This document shows, one piece after another, positions 30,582 to 40,085 of a stretch of 64,000 bases of DNA. The notes beneath the pieces were generated by a model. That model worked only from the letters and a program-made list of their open reading frames with translations. It was not told the DNA's origin and did not search any database. The translations under genes were made by a program, and so were the position numbers. Source of the stretch: Sphingopyxis sp. (GTDB lineage: Bacteria; Pseudomonadota; Alphaproteobacteria; Sphingomonadales; Sphingomonadaceae); contig JAEULK010000013.1 in the NCBI GenBank assembly GCA_016793775.1, positions 1 through 64,000 on the forward strand, read 5' to 3'. How positions within the stretch are numbered: the first letter of the stretch is position 1; each line of letters opens with the position of its first letter.

Positions 30582-32435
30582 ATGCCTTCATATCGTTCGC
30601 GCACCACCACCCATGGCCGCAATCAGGCGGGCGCGCGCGGGCTGTGGCGGGCGACGGGAATGACGGACGGCGATTTCGGCAAGCCGATCATCGCGGTGGT
30701 CAACAGCTTTACCCAGTTCGTGCCGGGGCATGTCCATCTGAAGGACCTCGGCCAGATGGTCGCGCGCGAGATCGAGGCGCACGGCGGCGTCGCGAAGGAA
30801 TTCAATACCATCGCGGTCGACGACGGCATCGCGATGGGGCACGACGGCATGCTCTACAGCCTGCCGAGCCGCGACCTGATCGCCGACAGCGTCGAATATA
30901 TGGTCAACGCCCATTGCGCCGACGCGATGGTGTGCATCTCGAACTGCGACAAGATCACCCCGGGCATGCTGATGGCGGCGCTGCGCATCAACATCCCCGT
31001 GGTGTTCGTGTCGGGCGGGCCGATGGAGGCGGGCAAGGTCGTGCTGAAGGGCAAGACCGTCGCGCTCGACCTCGTCGATGCGATGGTCGCCGCCGCCGAC
31101 GAGAAATACACCGACGAGGAAGTGACTGCGATCGAACAGGCGGCGTGCCCGACCTGCGGATCGTGCTCGGGCATGTTCACGGCGAACTCGATGAACTGCC
31201 TGACCGAGGCGCTGGGGCTGTCGCTGCCGGGCAATGGCTCGACCTTGGCGACGCACGCCGATCGCAAGGCCTTGTTCCTGAACGCCGGGCGGCTCGTCGT
31301 CGACATGTGCCGCCGCCATTATGAAGAGGACGACCAGAGCGTCCTCCCGCGCAATATCGCGACCTTCGAGGCGTTCGAAAATGCGATGAGCCTCGACATC
31401 GCGATGGGCGGCTCGACCAACACGGTGCTCCATCTGCTCGCCGCCGCCCATGAGGCCGGCGTCGATTTCACGATGGAGGATATCGACCGGCTGTCGCGCC
31501 GCGTGCCGTGCCTGTCGAAGGTCGCGCCGGCCAAGAGCGACGTCCATATGGAGGACGTCCACCGCGCGGGCGGGATCATGGCGATCCTCGGCCAGCTCGA
31601 GCGCGCGGGGCTGATCCACGCGCATCTGCCGACGGTGCACAGCGCGACGCTGGGCGATGCGCTCAACAAATGGGACATTTCGCGCACCAACGATCCCGAG
31701 GTGCAGAAATTCTTCATGGCGGCGCCCGGCGGCGTGCCGACGCAGACCGCGTTCAGCCAGGACCGGCGCTGGGACGACCTCGACCTCGATCGCGAGGCGG
31801 GGGTGATCCGCTCGACGACCCATGCGTTCAGCCAGGACGGCGGGCTCGCGGTGCTGTCGGGCAATCTCGCGCTCGACGGCTGTATCGTGAAGACCGCAGG
31901 CGTGGACGAGAGCATTTTGAAATTCTCGGGTCCTGCCAAGGTCTATGAGAGCCAGGATGCCGCGGTCGCGGGCATCCTCACCGGACAGGTCGTCGCGGGC
32001 GACGTTATCGTCATCCGCTACGAAGGGCCGAAGGGTGGGCCGGGCATGCAGGAAATGCTCTACCCGACGAGCTATCTGAAATCGAAGGGGCTGGGTGCGG
32101 CCTGTGCGCTGGTCACCGACGGGCGCTTCTCGGGCGGCACTTCGGGCCTGTCGATCGGCCATGTCTCGCCCGAGGCGGCGGAGGGCGGGACGATCGGGCT
32201 GGTCGAGGATGGCGACCTCATCAATATCGACATTCCGGGCCGCACGATCATCCTCGCGGTGCCCGACAGTGTGCTCGCCGAACGCCGCGCCGCGATGGAC
32301 GCAAAGGGCTGGCAACCCGCCAAAGCGCGGCCGCGCAAGGTTTCGGTAGCACTTCAGGCCTATGCCGCGATGACGACGAGCGCCGCGCGCGGCGCGGTGC
32401 GCGACCTGTCGCAGCTGAAGGGGGCCAAGGGTTGA
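30582..32435 (+). CDS. ilvD: Dihydroxy-acid dehydratase
   Basis: IlvD dehydrates dihydroxyisovalerate and dihydroxymethylvalerate in valine, leucine and isoleucine synthesis. At 617 residues it is full length. The Fe-S cluster cysteines are in [12 protein letters not shown] and in [20 protein letters not shown]; the catalytic-domain segments [31 protein letters not shown] and [15 protein letters not shown] follow. The start at 30582 is preceded by an AGGA ribosome site. Its stop overlaps the TTG start of the next gene, so the small lipoprotein is cotranscribed. Confidence 0.97.
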   Translation: MPSYRSRTTTHGRNQAGARGLWRATGMTDGDFGKPIIAVVNSFTQFVPGHVHLKDLGQMVAREIEAHGGVAKEFNTIAVDDGIAMGHDGMLYSLPSRDLIADSVEYMVNAHCADAMVCISNCDKITPGMLMAALRINIPVVFVSGGPMEAGKVVLKGKTVALDLVDAMVAAADEKYTDEEVTAIEQAACPTCGSCSGMFTANSMNCLTEALGLSLPGNGSTLATHADRKALFLNAGRLVVDMCRRHYEEDDQSVLPRNIATFEAFENAMSLDIAMGGSTNTVLHLLAAAHEAGVDFTMEDIDRLSRRVPCLSKVAPAKSDVHMEDVHRAGGIMAILGQLERAGLIHAHLPTVHSATLGDALNKWDISRTNDPEVQKFFMAAPGGVPTQTAFSQDRRWDDLDLDREAGVIRSTTHAFSQDGGLAVLSGNLALDGCIVKTAGVDESILKFSGPAKVYESQDAAVAGILTGQVVAGDVIVIRYEGPKGGPGMQEMLYPTSYLKSKGLGAACALVTDGRFSGGTSGLSIGHVSPEAAEGGTIGLVEDGDLINIDIPGRTIILAVPDSVLAERRAAMDAKGWQPAKARPRKVSVALQAYAAMTTSAARGAVRDLSQLKGAKG

Positions 32436-32821
32436 GACTGTTCGGTCTGGCGGCGCTGCCGCTGTTGTTGCTCGCGGCCTGTGACCGCGCCCCCGACAAT
32501 GAGAAGCTCGCCGAGACCGAGGCGCAGCAGTCGCGCGATGCCGCGAACAACGGCCGCATCGAATGCGCGCTCGAAGGCGCGAAGCTGTTCGACCGCACCT
32601 GTACCGTGCAGGAAATCAGCGGCGAGAGCGGGACGATCCTCGTCGTCGGGCGCGCCGATGTGGGATACCGCCGCCTACAGATCACCACCGACGGGCGCGG
32701 GGTGGTGTCGGCCGACGGATCGGAGCAGGCGACGGTGACGATCATCGGCGAAGGCATGATCGAGGTCGCGATCGGTGCGGACAAATATCGCCTGCCGGCG
32801 GATACCGGCGGGGTGGATTGA
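32432..32821 (+). CDS. Small putative lipoprotein
   Basis: A 129-residue protein starting with TTG, coupled to the ilvD stop (TTGA), with a strong purine-rich ribosome site. The N-terminus is a lipoprotein signal peptide ending in the lipobox LLAAC (Cys at about 17). The mature part is acidic at first ([12 protein letters not shown]) and then forms a compact beta-rich domain. No known domain is recognised. Orthologues probably follow ilvD in related sphingomonads, but this cannot be checked here. Confidence 0.75.
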   Translation: MRLFGLAALPLLLLAACDRAPDNEKLAETEAQQSRDAANNGRIECALEGAKLFDRTCTVQEISGESGTILVVGRADVGYRRLQITTDGRGVVSADGSEQATVTIIGEGMIEVAIGADKYRLPADTGGVD

Positions 32822-33019
32822 GCTAGCGGCGGCTTAGGGGCAGTTGCCGCCATAGCTGCCTTTCATCCTGCCAGGTTAAATCCGCGATCTGTCTACGCAG
32901 AGGCGCGCGATATTCCAAATTTCAGTAAGGTTCAGCATACACCAAACATAGATTAGACCCACCTGCGTATTCACCAAGGATTGAAGTATGGAATTCTGAG
33001 GGAAAGAATTTCTATAATT

Positions 33020-33409
33020 TTATCGTTGAAAATTGGATTTAATAAAGACCTCAATTTCATGGAAATCATTCATGAAAATATTCCGATCTATGTCGGACAA
33101 TACTTCTGAGGCCTGAATTATGCGCTGTTGGGAAAGCGCGGATCCAAAATGATTCATAAATAATTCGTCGGATGAGTATTTATCCAAATCTCCGGATTCC
33201 GAAATTTTCGTTAGAAATGACAAGCAAAATAATGTTTCATTCTCTTGAGAATGTTCCATTAACAACTCTAAATCCTCAAGAGAAAATTGTATTGACTTTC
33301 CTGAGGAGTATCCTCTTTCTCTGATTCCGAAATTTATAGATTCTTCGACACATAATTTTGCCTCCTCGTATCCGATTTTGTGCATTTCATTTTCCATGTT
33401 GTTTCGCAA
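33020..33409 (-). CDS. Orphan AT-rich gene, unknown protein
   Basis: A 129-residue acidic, largely helical protein beginning MRNNMENEMHKIGYEEAKLC. It has no signal peptide or membrane segment and no domain I can name. Codons ending in A or T dominate, unlike every neighbour, and the flanks (about 32880-33020 and 33410-33560) are also AT-rich, so the block of roughly 650 bp was probably acquired by transfer. Small acidic orphans of this kind are sometimes immunity or defence-associated proteins, but no toxin partner is adjacent. An alternative start at the fifth codon (MENEMHK) is possible. Confidence 0.65.
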   Translation of the reverse strand: MRNNMENEMHKIGYEEAKLCVEESINFGIRERGYSSGKSIQFSLEDLELLMEHSQENETLFCLSFLTKISESGDLDKYSSDELFMNHFGSALSQQRIIQASEVLSDIDRNIFMNDFHEIEVFIKSNFQR

Positions 33410-33605
33410 AATTGCATGCCGCCGGCGCGATCGAAAACTTGAATTGCGTTCATCTCGCCAGAATAGCTATATGAACGACATCCGCAATCGGTCGTTGGTC
33501 ACCAACCTGGGCTTGGCCCGGAATCCCACTCTTCTGTCACTTTAGGGGTAAGTGGACGAGTTCCTTGCTGTTCTCTCCTGCGCAGAAAGCCACTACCATC
33601 GCCTT

Positions 33606-34964
33606 ATGTCCGTTCCTGCAGACGCCCACATTTTGACCACCGCCGCGATGCGCGCGGCCGAGGCGGAGTGTGCGGCGTCGGGGACGTCGCTCTCCGAACT
33701 GATGGATCGCGCCGGTGCGGCGGTCGCGGACACCGCGTGGCGCATGGGCGCCGGTGGGCCGCTGCTCATCCTGTGTGGGCCGGGCAATAATGGCGGCGAC
33801 GGTTATGTCGCGGCGCGGCTGCTCGCCGAGCGTGGCGCCGAGGTCCGGGTCGCGGCGCTCGCCCAGCCCGCGACCGATCTGGCGAAGGCGGCGCGCGATG
33901 GATGGGGCGGTCCGGTCGAGCCGTTGACCGCCGATACCGCGCCCGCGCCGCTGATTGTCGATGCGCTGTTCGGCGTCGGGCTGACGCGACCGATCGGCGA
34001 CGATCTGGCGGTAATCCTCCGCCGTTTCGCAGGGCGCCGCGTGCTGGCGGTCGATATGCCGAGCGGGGTCGATGGCGATGGGCTACACGACTGGGCGCCG
34101 CCGCTGCCCGGCGATGTGACGCTTGCGCTCGGTGCGCTCAAGCCGGCGCATGTGCTGCTCCCCGCCGCGCCGCATTGCGGGCGCGTGCTGCTCGCGCCGA
34201 TCGGGATCGCGGCGGACCGGACGATGCGCAGCGCGCCGAAGCCGTCGGTCGCGGCGCCGGGTGCCATGGCGCACAAGTTCAATCGCGGCATGGTCTTGGT
34301 CCGGTCGGGTCCGATGCCGGGCGCCGCACGGCTGGCGGCCGCTGCGTCGCTGCGCAGTGGGGCGGGCTATGTGGTGCTGAGCGGGGCCGATGATGCGCCC
34401 TTTAATGCGATCATCGCCGAGGAGGCGGCGCGCTATGCCGAGCGGCTGGGCGATGCGCGCGTCGGCGCGGTAATCGTCGGGCCGGGCTTTCCGGCGGGTG
34501 AGGGGCTGAACGGTGACGTTATGGCGGCGCTCGATGCCGGCAAGCCACTCGTCCTCGATGCCGCCGCGATCGTTGCGGCGCTCCCGCGGCTGCGCAGCAT
34601 GGGGGGAGCAGTCCCCATGATCCTCACGCCGCACGAAGGCGAGTTCGCCAAGGCCTTTCCTGGGCCTGCAGGAAACAAGATCGACCGCGCCAAAGCTGCC
34701 GCGGCGGACGCGGGTGCAGTGGTGATCTACAAGGGGGCCGACACGGTTGTCGCGGCGCCTGACGGTCGCGTCGCCGCCGCCTGGCCGGGCAGTCCCTGGC
34801 TCGCGACGGCGGGCACGGGCGACGTGCTCGCGGGCGCATGCGGCGCGATGCTGGCGCGCGGCGGCGATGCCTTTGATGCCGCGGTTGCCGCGGTGGGCTG
34901 GCATATTGCGCGCGCAGCGGCTATCGGCCCCGGCCTTGTAGCCGACGACCTCGTGAAAGACTGA
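33606..34964 (+). CDS. nnr: Bifunctional NAD(P)H-hydrate repair enzyme
   Basis: This enzyme repairs damaged NADHX and NADPHX. The N-terminal epimerase domain (about 1-210) has the YjeF-N signature CGPGNNGGDGYVAARLL, and the C-terminal ADP-dependent dehydratase domain has LTPHEGEFAKAFPG, VIYKGADTVVAAPDG and GTGDVLAGACGAMLARG. At 452 residues it is slightly shorter than E. coli Nnr (515). The start at 33606 gives MSVPADAHILTTAAMRAAE, the usual opening; a longer frame starts in the AT-rich flank and is unlikely. The next gene starts one base after its stop. Confidence 0.93.
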   Translation: MSVPADAHILTTAAMRAAEAECAASGTSLSELMDRAGAAVADTAWRMGAGGPLLILCGPGNNGGDGYVAARLLAERGAEVRVAALAQPATDLAKAARDGWGGPVEPLTADTAPAPLIVDALFGVGLTRPIGDDLAVILRRFAGRRVLAVDMPSGVDGDGLHDWAPPLPGDVTLALGALKPAHVLLPAAPHCGRVLLAPIGIAADRTMRSAPKPSVAAPGAMAHKFNRGMVLVRSGPMPGAARLAAAASLRSGAGYVVLSGADDAPFNAIIAEEAARYAERLGDARVGAVIVGPGFPAGEGLNGDVMAALDAGKPLVLDAAAIVAALPRLRSMGGAVPMILTPHEGEFAKAFPGPAGNKIDRAKAAAADAGAVVIYKGADTVVAAPDGRVAAAWPGSPWLATAGTGDVLAGACGAMLARGGDAFDAAVAAVGWHIARAAAIGPGLVADDLVKD

Positions 34965-34965
34965 C

Positions 34966-36165
34966 GTGAGCGAAACCGCCCTGATAACCCGCATCGCCGC
35001 GCGCGGCGACGGCGTCACCGCCGACGGTCGCCATGTGATGGGCGCGGTGCCGGGCGACCGGGTGCGCGACGATGGCATCCTCATTCCCGGGCCGAACCGT
35101 GCCGAACCCGTGTGCCGCCATTTCGGCAAATGCGGCGGGTGCCAGTTGCAGCATGTCGCCGAGGCGGCGCTTGCCGACTATGTCCGCGACCGGGTGATCG
35201 GCGGGCTGGCGGGGCAGGATGTGACCGCCGAAGACATGCTGCCCGCGCTGCTGTCGCCGCCGCACAGCCGCCGCCGCGCGGTGCTGACCGCGCTGCGCAC
35301 CGGCAAGCAGGTCGCGATCGGTTTCAACGCGGCGCAGAGCAACCAGATCGTCGACATGCGGATGTGCCCGTTGCTGCTGCCCGAGCTGTTCGCGCTGGTC
35401 GCACCGGTGCGCGAATTGCTGACCCTGATCGCGCCGCAGCGCCGGCCGGTGAAGGTCAAGATGCAGATGCTCGACCAGGGCGTCGAGCTGGTGCTGGAGG
35501 GCGTGAAGGCCGAGGGGCTCGACGCGGCGATGGCGCTCCAGGATTTCGCCGGCGCCAACAAGCTGGCGCGCTTCGTGATCGACCAGGGCGACGGGCCCGA
35601 GACCTTGTGGCAGCCCGACCCGCCGACGGTGCGCTTCGGCGCTATCGCGGTCGAGGTGCCGGTCTTTGCTTTCCTGCAGCCGACCGCGGTGGGGCAGGAG
35701 GCGCTGATCGAAGCGGTGCGCCGCGCGATCGGCGAGGCGCCAGCGGTCGCCGACCTGTTCGCGGGTGTCGGCACCTTCGCGCTGTCGGTCCAAGCGGGGC
35801 GCAAAGTCTATGCCGCCGAGGGCGCGCGCGATGCGGTCGCGGCGCTGACGGCGGCGGCGAACCGGGCGCGGGCGCTGGTCGCCGGCGAGCATCGCGACCT
35901 GTTCCGGCGGCCTTTGGTGCCCAAGGAACTCGATCGCTTCGGCGCGGTGATTCTCGATCCGCCGCGCGCGGGGGCCGAGGAGCAGGTGAAGGAACTGGCG
36001 GCGTCGGACGTGCCGACGATCGCCTATGTCAGCTGCAATCCCGCGAGCTTCGCGCGCGATGCGAAGATTTTGGTGGCCGGTGGATACAGGCTCGACTGGG
36101 TGCAGCCGGTCGGGCAGTTCCGCTGGTCGACGCATGTCGAGCTGGCGGGGCGGTTTTCAAAGTAG
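34966..36165 (+). CDS. 23S rRNA (uracil-C5)-methyltransferase, RlmD/RumA family
   Basis: A 399-residue TRAM-less member of the RumA/TrmA class that methylates uridine C5 in rRNA using SAM. A Fe-S cluster motif is visible near the start in CRHFGKCGGCQLQH. The SAM-binding region has ADLFAGVGTFALS, and the catalytic cysteine is in YVSCNPASFARDA with the DPPRAGAEEQ motif before it. A GTG start one base after the nnr stop suggests cotranscription. Which uridine is modified cannot be told. Confidence 0.9.
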   Translation: MSETALITRIAARGDGVTADGRHVMGAVPGDRVRDDGILIPGPNRAEPVCRHFGKCGGCQLQHVAEAALADYVRDRVIGGLAGQDVTAEDMLPALLSPPHSRRRAVLTALRTGKQVAIGFNAAQSNQIVDMRMCPLLLPELFALVAPVRELLTLIAPQRRPVKVKMQMLDQGVELVLEGVKAEGLDAAMALQDFAGANKLARFVIDQGDGPETLWQPDPPTVRFGAIAVEVPVFAFLQPTAVGQEALIEAVRRAIGEAPAVADLFAGVGTFALSVQAGRKVYAAEGARDAVAALTAAANRARALVAGEHRDLFRRPLVPKELDRFGAVILDPPRAGAEEQVKELAASDVPTIAYVSCNPASFARDAKILVAGGYRLDWVQPVGQFRWSTHVELAGRFSK

Positions 36166-36169
36166 AGTT

Positions 36170-36266
36170 CCCCTCCCGCAAGCGGGAGGGGCTAGGGGAG
36201 GGCATGTCGCCGTCCCCCGCCCGATGAAACATGCCCTCCCCCGACCCCTCCCGCAAGCGGGAGGGG
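36170..36266. repeat. Inverted repeat between convergent genes
   Basis: The arms at 36170-36206 and 36229-36266 each contain the small hairpin CCCCTCCCGCAAGCGGGAGG and are also inverted relative to each other, including GGGGAGGGCATGT against ACATGCCCTCCCC. It fills the space between the rRNA methyltransferase gene and the MAPEG gene and could serve as a bidirectional terminator. Confidence 0.85.
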
Positions 36267-36272
36267 AGAAGG

Positions 36273-36707
36273 TCAGTGCAGCACGAACCCCATGAAGGCA
36301 TGCACGCACAGCGCGAGCAGCGCGAGGCTGGCGAGCGCGAAGATGCCGAAGCGCCACATCACGCGGTTGACGGTGACCTGCACCAGGCTGTGCAGGATGC
36401 GCAAGGCCACATAGGCCCAGGCGATCTGCGTGTTCAGCCCGCCACCCATCCCGCCGACCGCGAGCGCCAGCGCGACCGCGTAGAAGACCGTCGGCTGTTC
36501 CATCAAATGGTTGTAGTTGTGCGCTTTCCACTGCACCTCGGGCGGCAGCACGTCGTCGAGATTCTTGCCGGTGCCGCCGACGAGGTTGGCGGCGTCGATC
36601 TTGGCGCGGCTCATCGCCGGGATGCGCGTCGCGTACATCCACACCCACATGACCATCGACCACAAGGCGAGCGTCGCGACCGGCCCCAGAATTGCATTCG
36701 TTTCCAT
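36273..36707 (-). CDS. MAPEG family membrane protein
   Basis: A 144-residue integral membrane protein with four hydrophobic helices and the MAPEG pattern NHLMEQPTVFYAVALAL near the second helix. Bacterial MAPEG proteins resemble eukaryotic microsomal glutathione transferases and leukotriene synthases, but their substrates are mostly unknown. It is the second of two adjacent, diverged MAPEG genes; the other starts 447 bp upstream and shares the ExPTxFYAV core, so they are probably an old tandem duplication. Confidence 0.88.
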   Translation of the reverse strand: METNAILGPVATLALWSMVMWVWMYATRIPAMSRAKIDAANLVGGTGKNLDDVLPPEVQWKAHNYNHLMEQPTVFYAVALALAVGGMGGGLNTQIAWAYVALRILHSLVQVTVNRVMWRFGIFALASLALLALCVHAFMGFVLH

Positions 36708-36721
36708 TATTTCTCTCCCCC

Positions 36722-37153
36722 TCAACCCAGAGTTGCGATCACCGCGAGCAGCGCCAGCGCCAGCAGGCACAAGGTCGACAGCCCGAAGATCGCGAAGCGC
36801 ACCGGAATGCGGTTCACCGTCGCCTGCCAGAAGCTGTGGACGACGCGTAAAGCCACATAGGCCCAGGCGATCCACACGACATAGGCGGGATAGCCGCCGA
36901 TCGCGTGCAGGATCAGGATGACCGCGTAGAAGAGCGTCGGCTGTTCGAGCAGATGTGTATAATTGTGCGATTTCCAGTTGGTGACGGGCGGCAATATGCC
37001 TTCCAGATCGCCGCCGCGCCCGCCCGGAGGGGCCGCCTTCAGGTCGATGCCCGACTTGGCGAGGGCGCGGAAGCGCGAAGCCGCGACCCACACCAGCATG
37101 ATCAGCGTCCACAGGATCAGCACCGCGCCGGGCGCGAGGATGTTCGGCGTCAT
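36722..37153 (-). CDS. MAPEG family membrane protein
   Basis: A 143-residue four-helix membrane protein, the paralogue of the gene just downstream. The hallmark is HLLEQPTLFYAVILIL in the middle, with an early conserved WVAASRFRALAKSGIDLKA. Both genes read on the minus strand with 14 bp between them and are likely cotranscribed. The substrate is unknown. Within the family this reading is firm; a glutathione-linked activity is only inference. Confidence 0.88.
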   Translation of the reverse strand: MTPNILAPGAVLILWTLIMLVWVAASRFRALAKSGIDLKAAPPGGRGGDLEGILPPVTNWKSHNYTHLLEQPTLFYAVILILHAIGGYPAYVVWIAWAYVALRVVHSFWQATVNRIPVRFAIFGLSTLCLLALALLAVIATLG

Positions 37154-37218
37154 ATGGCTCCCCCTTCTTGTTTGGCTGCGATGCTAGGGATCGCGCGCCA
37201 TTATGCAATTGCCCAAAT

Positions 37219-38379
37219 TCAGCCCCGCCGCGCCGCCACCTCGGCGCGGATCGCTGCGCCATCGCCGTCGATCCGGGGCGCGAAGCCGATATCGCGCGGG
37301 GAGGCGGCGCCATATTTCACCGGCGGCTGCATCTCGTAAAAACCGCCGACATCGGGATGGACCCGGTGGCGGAAAAATCCGGTCGCGGCGAGGTGCGGGT
37401 CTTCGCGGATATCCTGCAGGTCGCGGACCGCCATCGCGGGAATGTCGTTTTCGGCGAACAGGGCCAGCCAGTCGTCGGTCGTGCGCGCCGGGGTCTGACG
37501 TGCGATCTCGCTGTAGACGAGCGTCATATGCCGGCCCTTGGCCTTCGCCGCCTCGAATTCCGGGGTGCCGAGCATCGGCGCGCTGCCGAACAGCGCGAGC
37601 AGGCGCGCGGTCGATTCGGGGGTGTAGGGGACGATCGCGACAAAGCCGTCGCTGGTCGGAAAGGGCTGGCGCGTCGGGTCGAGCTGGCGCGGATAGCCGG
37701 CGGGTCCGATCGGCGGTTCGAGCGTCGCGTCGCGCAGATGCTCGACCATCATGAAGCTGGTGAAACATTCGAACATCGCGACCTCGACCGCCTGGCCCTC
37801 GCCCGTGCGGAGTTTGTGGACAAGCGCGGCGAGGATCGCCTGCGCGCCATATTGGCCCGCGACCTTGTCGGCGATCAGCGAGGGCAGGTAACGCGGGCGC
37901 GGGTCGTCATCGACGCGCGGCAGCAGGCTGGTCGTGCCCGTCGCGGCCTGGATGACGTCGTCATAGGCCTGCAGGTCGGCATAGGGGCCGTCCTGTCCGA
38001 AGCCGGTGCCATGGACATAGATGATGTCGGGCTTGATCGCCTTGCAGCCGTCATAATCGAAACCGAGCCGCGCGATCGCCTTGCCGCGGACATTGTGGAA
38101 AAAGACGTCGGCGTCGGCGATCAGCCCGCGCAGCACCGCGGCATCCCCGGGCTTCTTGAGGTCGAGCGCGATCGAGCGTTTGCCGCGGTTCACATTGAGG
38201 TGGATCGACCCCATCGTCGGATCGGGAATGCCATTGCCGAGGTAGCGCGAGATGTCGCCGAGCCCCGGCGTCTCGACCTTGATTACTTCTGCGCCGAGGT
38301 CGGCGAGCATCTGGGTCGCATAGGGGCCGAAGATGACCGTGGTGAGGTCGACGATCCTGATGCCTTCCAACATGCTCAC
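37219..38379 (-). CDS. Class III (CaiB/BaiF) CoA-transferase
   Basis: A 386-residue family III CoA-transferase that moves CoA between carboxylic acids, with the acid unknown. The opening LEGIRIVDLTTVIFGPYATQ, the GADVIK-like GAEVIKVETPGLGD, the LNVNRGKRSIALDLK segment and the catalytic-aspartate region HVRDA-like EHLRDATLEPP are typical of the fold. A GTG start is used, two codons before an internal ATG. It is transcribed divergently from the pseudouridine synthase. No partner acyl-CoA dehydrogenase is next to it. Confidence 0.9.
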   Translation of the reverse strand: MSMLEGIRIVDLTTVIFGPYATQMLADLGAEVIKVETPGLGDISRYLGNGIPDPTMGSIHLNVNRGKRSIALDLKKPGDAAVLRGLIADADVFFHNVRGKAIARLGFDYDGCKAIKPDIIYVHGTGFGQDGPYADLQAYDDVIQAATGTTSLLPRVDDDPRPRYLPSLIADKVAGQYGAQAILAALVHKLRTGEGQAVEVAMFECFTSFMMVEHLRDATLEPPIGPAGYPRQLDPTRQPFPTSDGFVAIVPYTPESTARLLALFGSAPMLGTPEFEAAKAKGRHMTLVYSEIARQTPARTTDDWLALFAENDIPAMAVRDLQDIREDPHLAATGFFRHRVHPDVGGFYEMQPPVKYGAASPRDIGFAPRIDGDGAAIRAEVAARRG

Positions 38380-38502
38380 CTGGCGTCGCTCCCTCTGCCC
38401 GTCTTTCGGCGAGGATAGAATGATTGCGAAGTGAAACGGAAGAGGCGATTGGCGCGGGGGCGAAAGATTTGCGCGGCGACCGATGCGGGCTACAGACCGG
38501 CA

Positions 38503-39051
38503 ATGACGCTGATCCTGTTCAACAAGCCTTATGATGTGCTCAGCCAGTTCACCGATCGCGGTACCGCAGGATCGGCGCGGCGCACGCTGTCGGCCTTCAT
38601 CGATATGCCCGGCGTCTATCCCGCGGGGCGGCTCGACCGCGACAGCGAGGGCCTGATGCTGCTCACCGACGATGGACGGCTGCAGGCGCGGATCGCCGAT
38701 CCCAAATATAAAATGCCCAAAACCTATCTGGCACAGGTCGAGGGGGCGGTGACCGGGGAGGCGCTGGCGATATTGCGCGCAGGGGTGCGGCTGAAGGACG
38801 GACTGACGCGCCCGGCGGAGGCGGAGTCGATCACCGACCCCGCGCTATGGCCGCGCGACCCGCCGATCCGGGTGCGCCAGAGCGTGCCCGACAGCTGGAT
38901 AAGGCTGACCATTTCGGAAGGGCGCAACCGGCAGGTACGACGGATGACGGCGGCGGTCGGGCATCCGACGCTGCGGCTGGTTCGCTGGCGGATCGGCGAC
39001 TGGGCGCTGGGCGATCTGGCGCCGGGCGAATGGCGGCGGGGCGACGGCTGA
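38503..39051 (+). CDS. 23S rRNA pseudouridine synthase, RluE-like
   Basis: A 182-residue pseudouridine synthase of the RsuA/RluE group without an S4 domain, modifying one uridine in 23S rRNA. The catalytic Asp45 is in [18 protein letters not shown], and the start [14 protein letters not shown] and the late [20 protein letters not shown] are diagnostic. The start at 38503 gives a normal N-terminus; the open frame upstream adds only basic, unconserved residues. It is shorter than E. coli RluE (217), mostly at the N-terminus. Confidence 0.92.
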   Translation: MTLILFNKPYDVLSQFTDRGTAGSARRTLSAFIDMPGVYPAGRLDRDSEGLMLLTDDGRLQARIADPKYKMPKTYLAQVEGAVTGEALAILRAGVRLKDGLTRPAEAESITDPALWPRDPPIRVRQSVPDSWIRLTISEGRNRQVRRMTAAVGHPTLRLVRWRIGDWALGDLAPGEWRRGDG

Positions 39052-39117
39052 GGCAGCGATTGCAACTGGCGCGGGCTTGCCGCGTTGCACGTCGGGGGTC
39101 GCAGAGGAGATCTTCCG

Positions 39118-40014
39118 ATGATCAGGACCAAAAATATCGCCGCGCTGGGCCTCGGTGCCTTGCTTTTTTCCACTACGCCGGCGCTTGCGCAGAGCGACAC
39201 GGCGCAGCCATCCACCGAAAAGCAGAAGGTCCGCGTCGGCGATATATTGGGGTCGCTGTTCGGCGACCGCCTCGGCACCTCGACCTCTATCGAGGGGCAA
39301 TGGGCGGTGGGCCGCAAGCCGCTGGGCACCAACCGCACGCAGTTCCACACGCGGATCGACACCGACGTCAGCGCGGGAACGCTGACGCAGAAGAACGGCG
39401 CGCGGATGAAGGCCGAATATGACGCGTTGGTCGCGCTCGAGACGCGCTATGGCGCCGATGGGCGTTTTACGACCGCCGAGCGCACCGAGCTGGGCGACAA
39501 ATATGGCGCGTTGACGCAGGTTCTGTCGGAGGGCGGTTATGCCGATGCGGCGGTGCCCGACACGCTGGCGGTTGCCGACGGCAAGGCCGAATTCACCCGC
39601 CGCGTCGATGCGCAGGTCAGCGCGCGCCGTCTGACCCGCACCGCCGGCACGCGGCTCAAGACCGACTATGCCGCGCTGATCACCGCCGAGGCCACTTATG
39701 CGCGCGACGGGATCAGCGAGCGCGAGCGCGACGATCTCGACGCCAGGCTCGATGCGCTCGACACGCGGGTGGGCGATACGGCTTATGGCAATACGCCGGT
39801 GGTGCTCGACAACAAGACGCGGCTGGCGAATATCGACAGTGCGCTGCGCACGAGCGGCCTCAGCACCACGGCGCAGGCGCAAGTGCGCGTCGAGGCGGGC
39901 GACCTGACGCGCCTCGATGCGGCCTATGCCCGCGCGACGCCATCAAGTGACGACCGGGCTTATCTGGAGCGGCGGATTGTCGAGCTGGAGACGAAGGCGA
40001 AGGTGAAGCGCTGA
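39118..40014 (+). CDS. Secreted protein with three diverged helical repeats
   Basis: A 298-residue protein with a signal peptide (about 1-23, cut after ALA). Three homologous units of about 60-80 residues follow, each running FHTRIDTDVSAGTLTQKNGA, then a YxxL helix and a xxDGR/xxTxxER turn: roughly residues 75-145, 160-230 and 235-295. The GADGRFTTAER and ARDGISERER turns look loosely like EF-hand calcium loops but lack the full acidic set. It begins behind a GAGGAG ribosome site. The family is unrecognised; probably periplasmic. Confidence 0.75.
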   Translation: MIRTKNIAALGLGALLFSTTPALAQSDTAQPSTEKQKVRVGDILGSLFGDRLGTSTSIEGQWAVGRKPLGTNRTQFHTRIDTDVSAGTLTQKNGARMKAEYDALVALETRYGADGRFTTAERTELGDKYGALTQVLSEGGYADAAVPDTLAVADGKAEFTRRVDAQVSARRLTRTAGTRLKTDYAALITAEATYARDGISERERDDLDARLDALDTRVGDTAYGNTPVVLDNKTRLANIDSALRTSGLSTTAQAQVRVEAGDLTRLDAAYARATPSSDDRAYLERRIVELETKAKVKR

Positions 40015-40029
40015 TACCTCGGCCATAAG

Positions 40030-40064
40030 AAAAGGGCCGGTCGCTTTGCAGCGCCGGCCCTTTC
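40030..40064. terminator. Bidirectional terminator hairpin
   Basis: A strong stem (AAAGGGCCGG paired with CCGGCCCTTT, GC-rich, with a short internal loop) is followed by T-rich tracts on both strands. It lies between the convergent repeat-protein gene and ornithine decarboxylase and suits both as an intrinsic terminator. Confidence 0.85.
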
Positions 40065-40085
40065 TTTATCGCTTCGCGATCCCGT

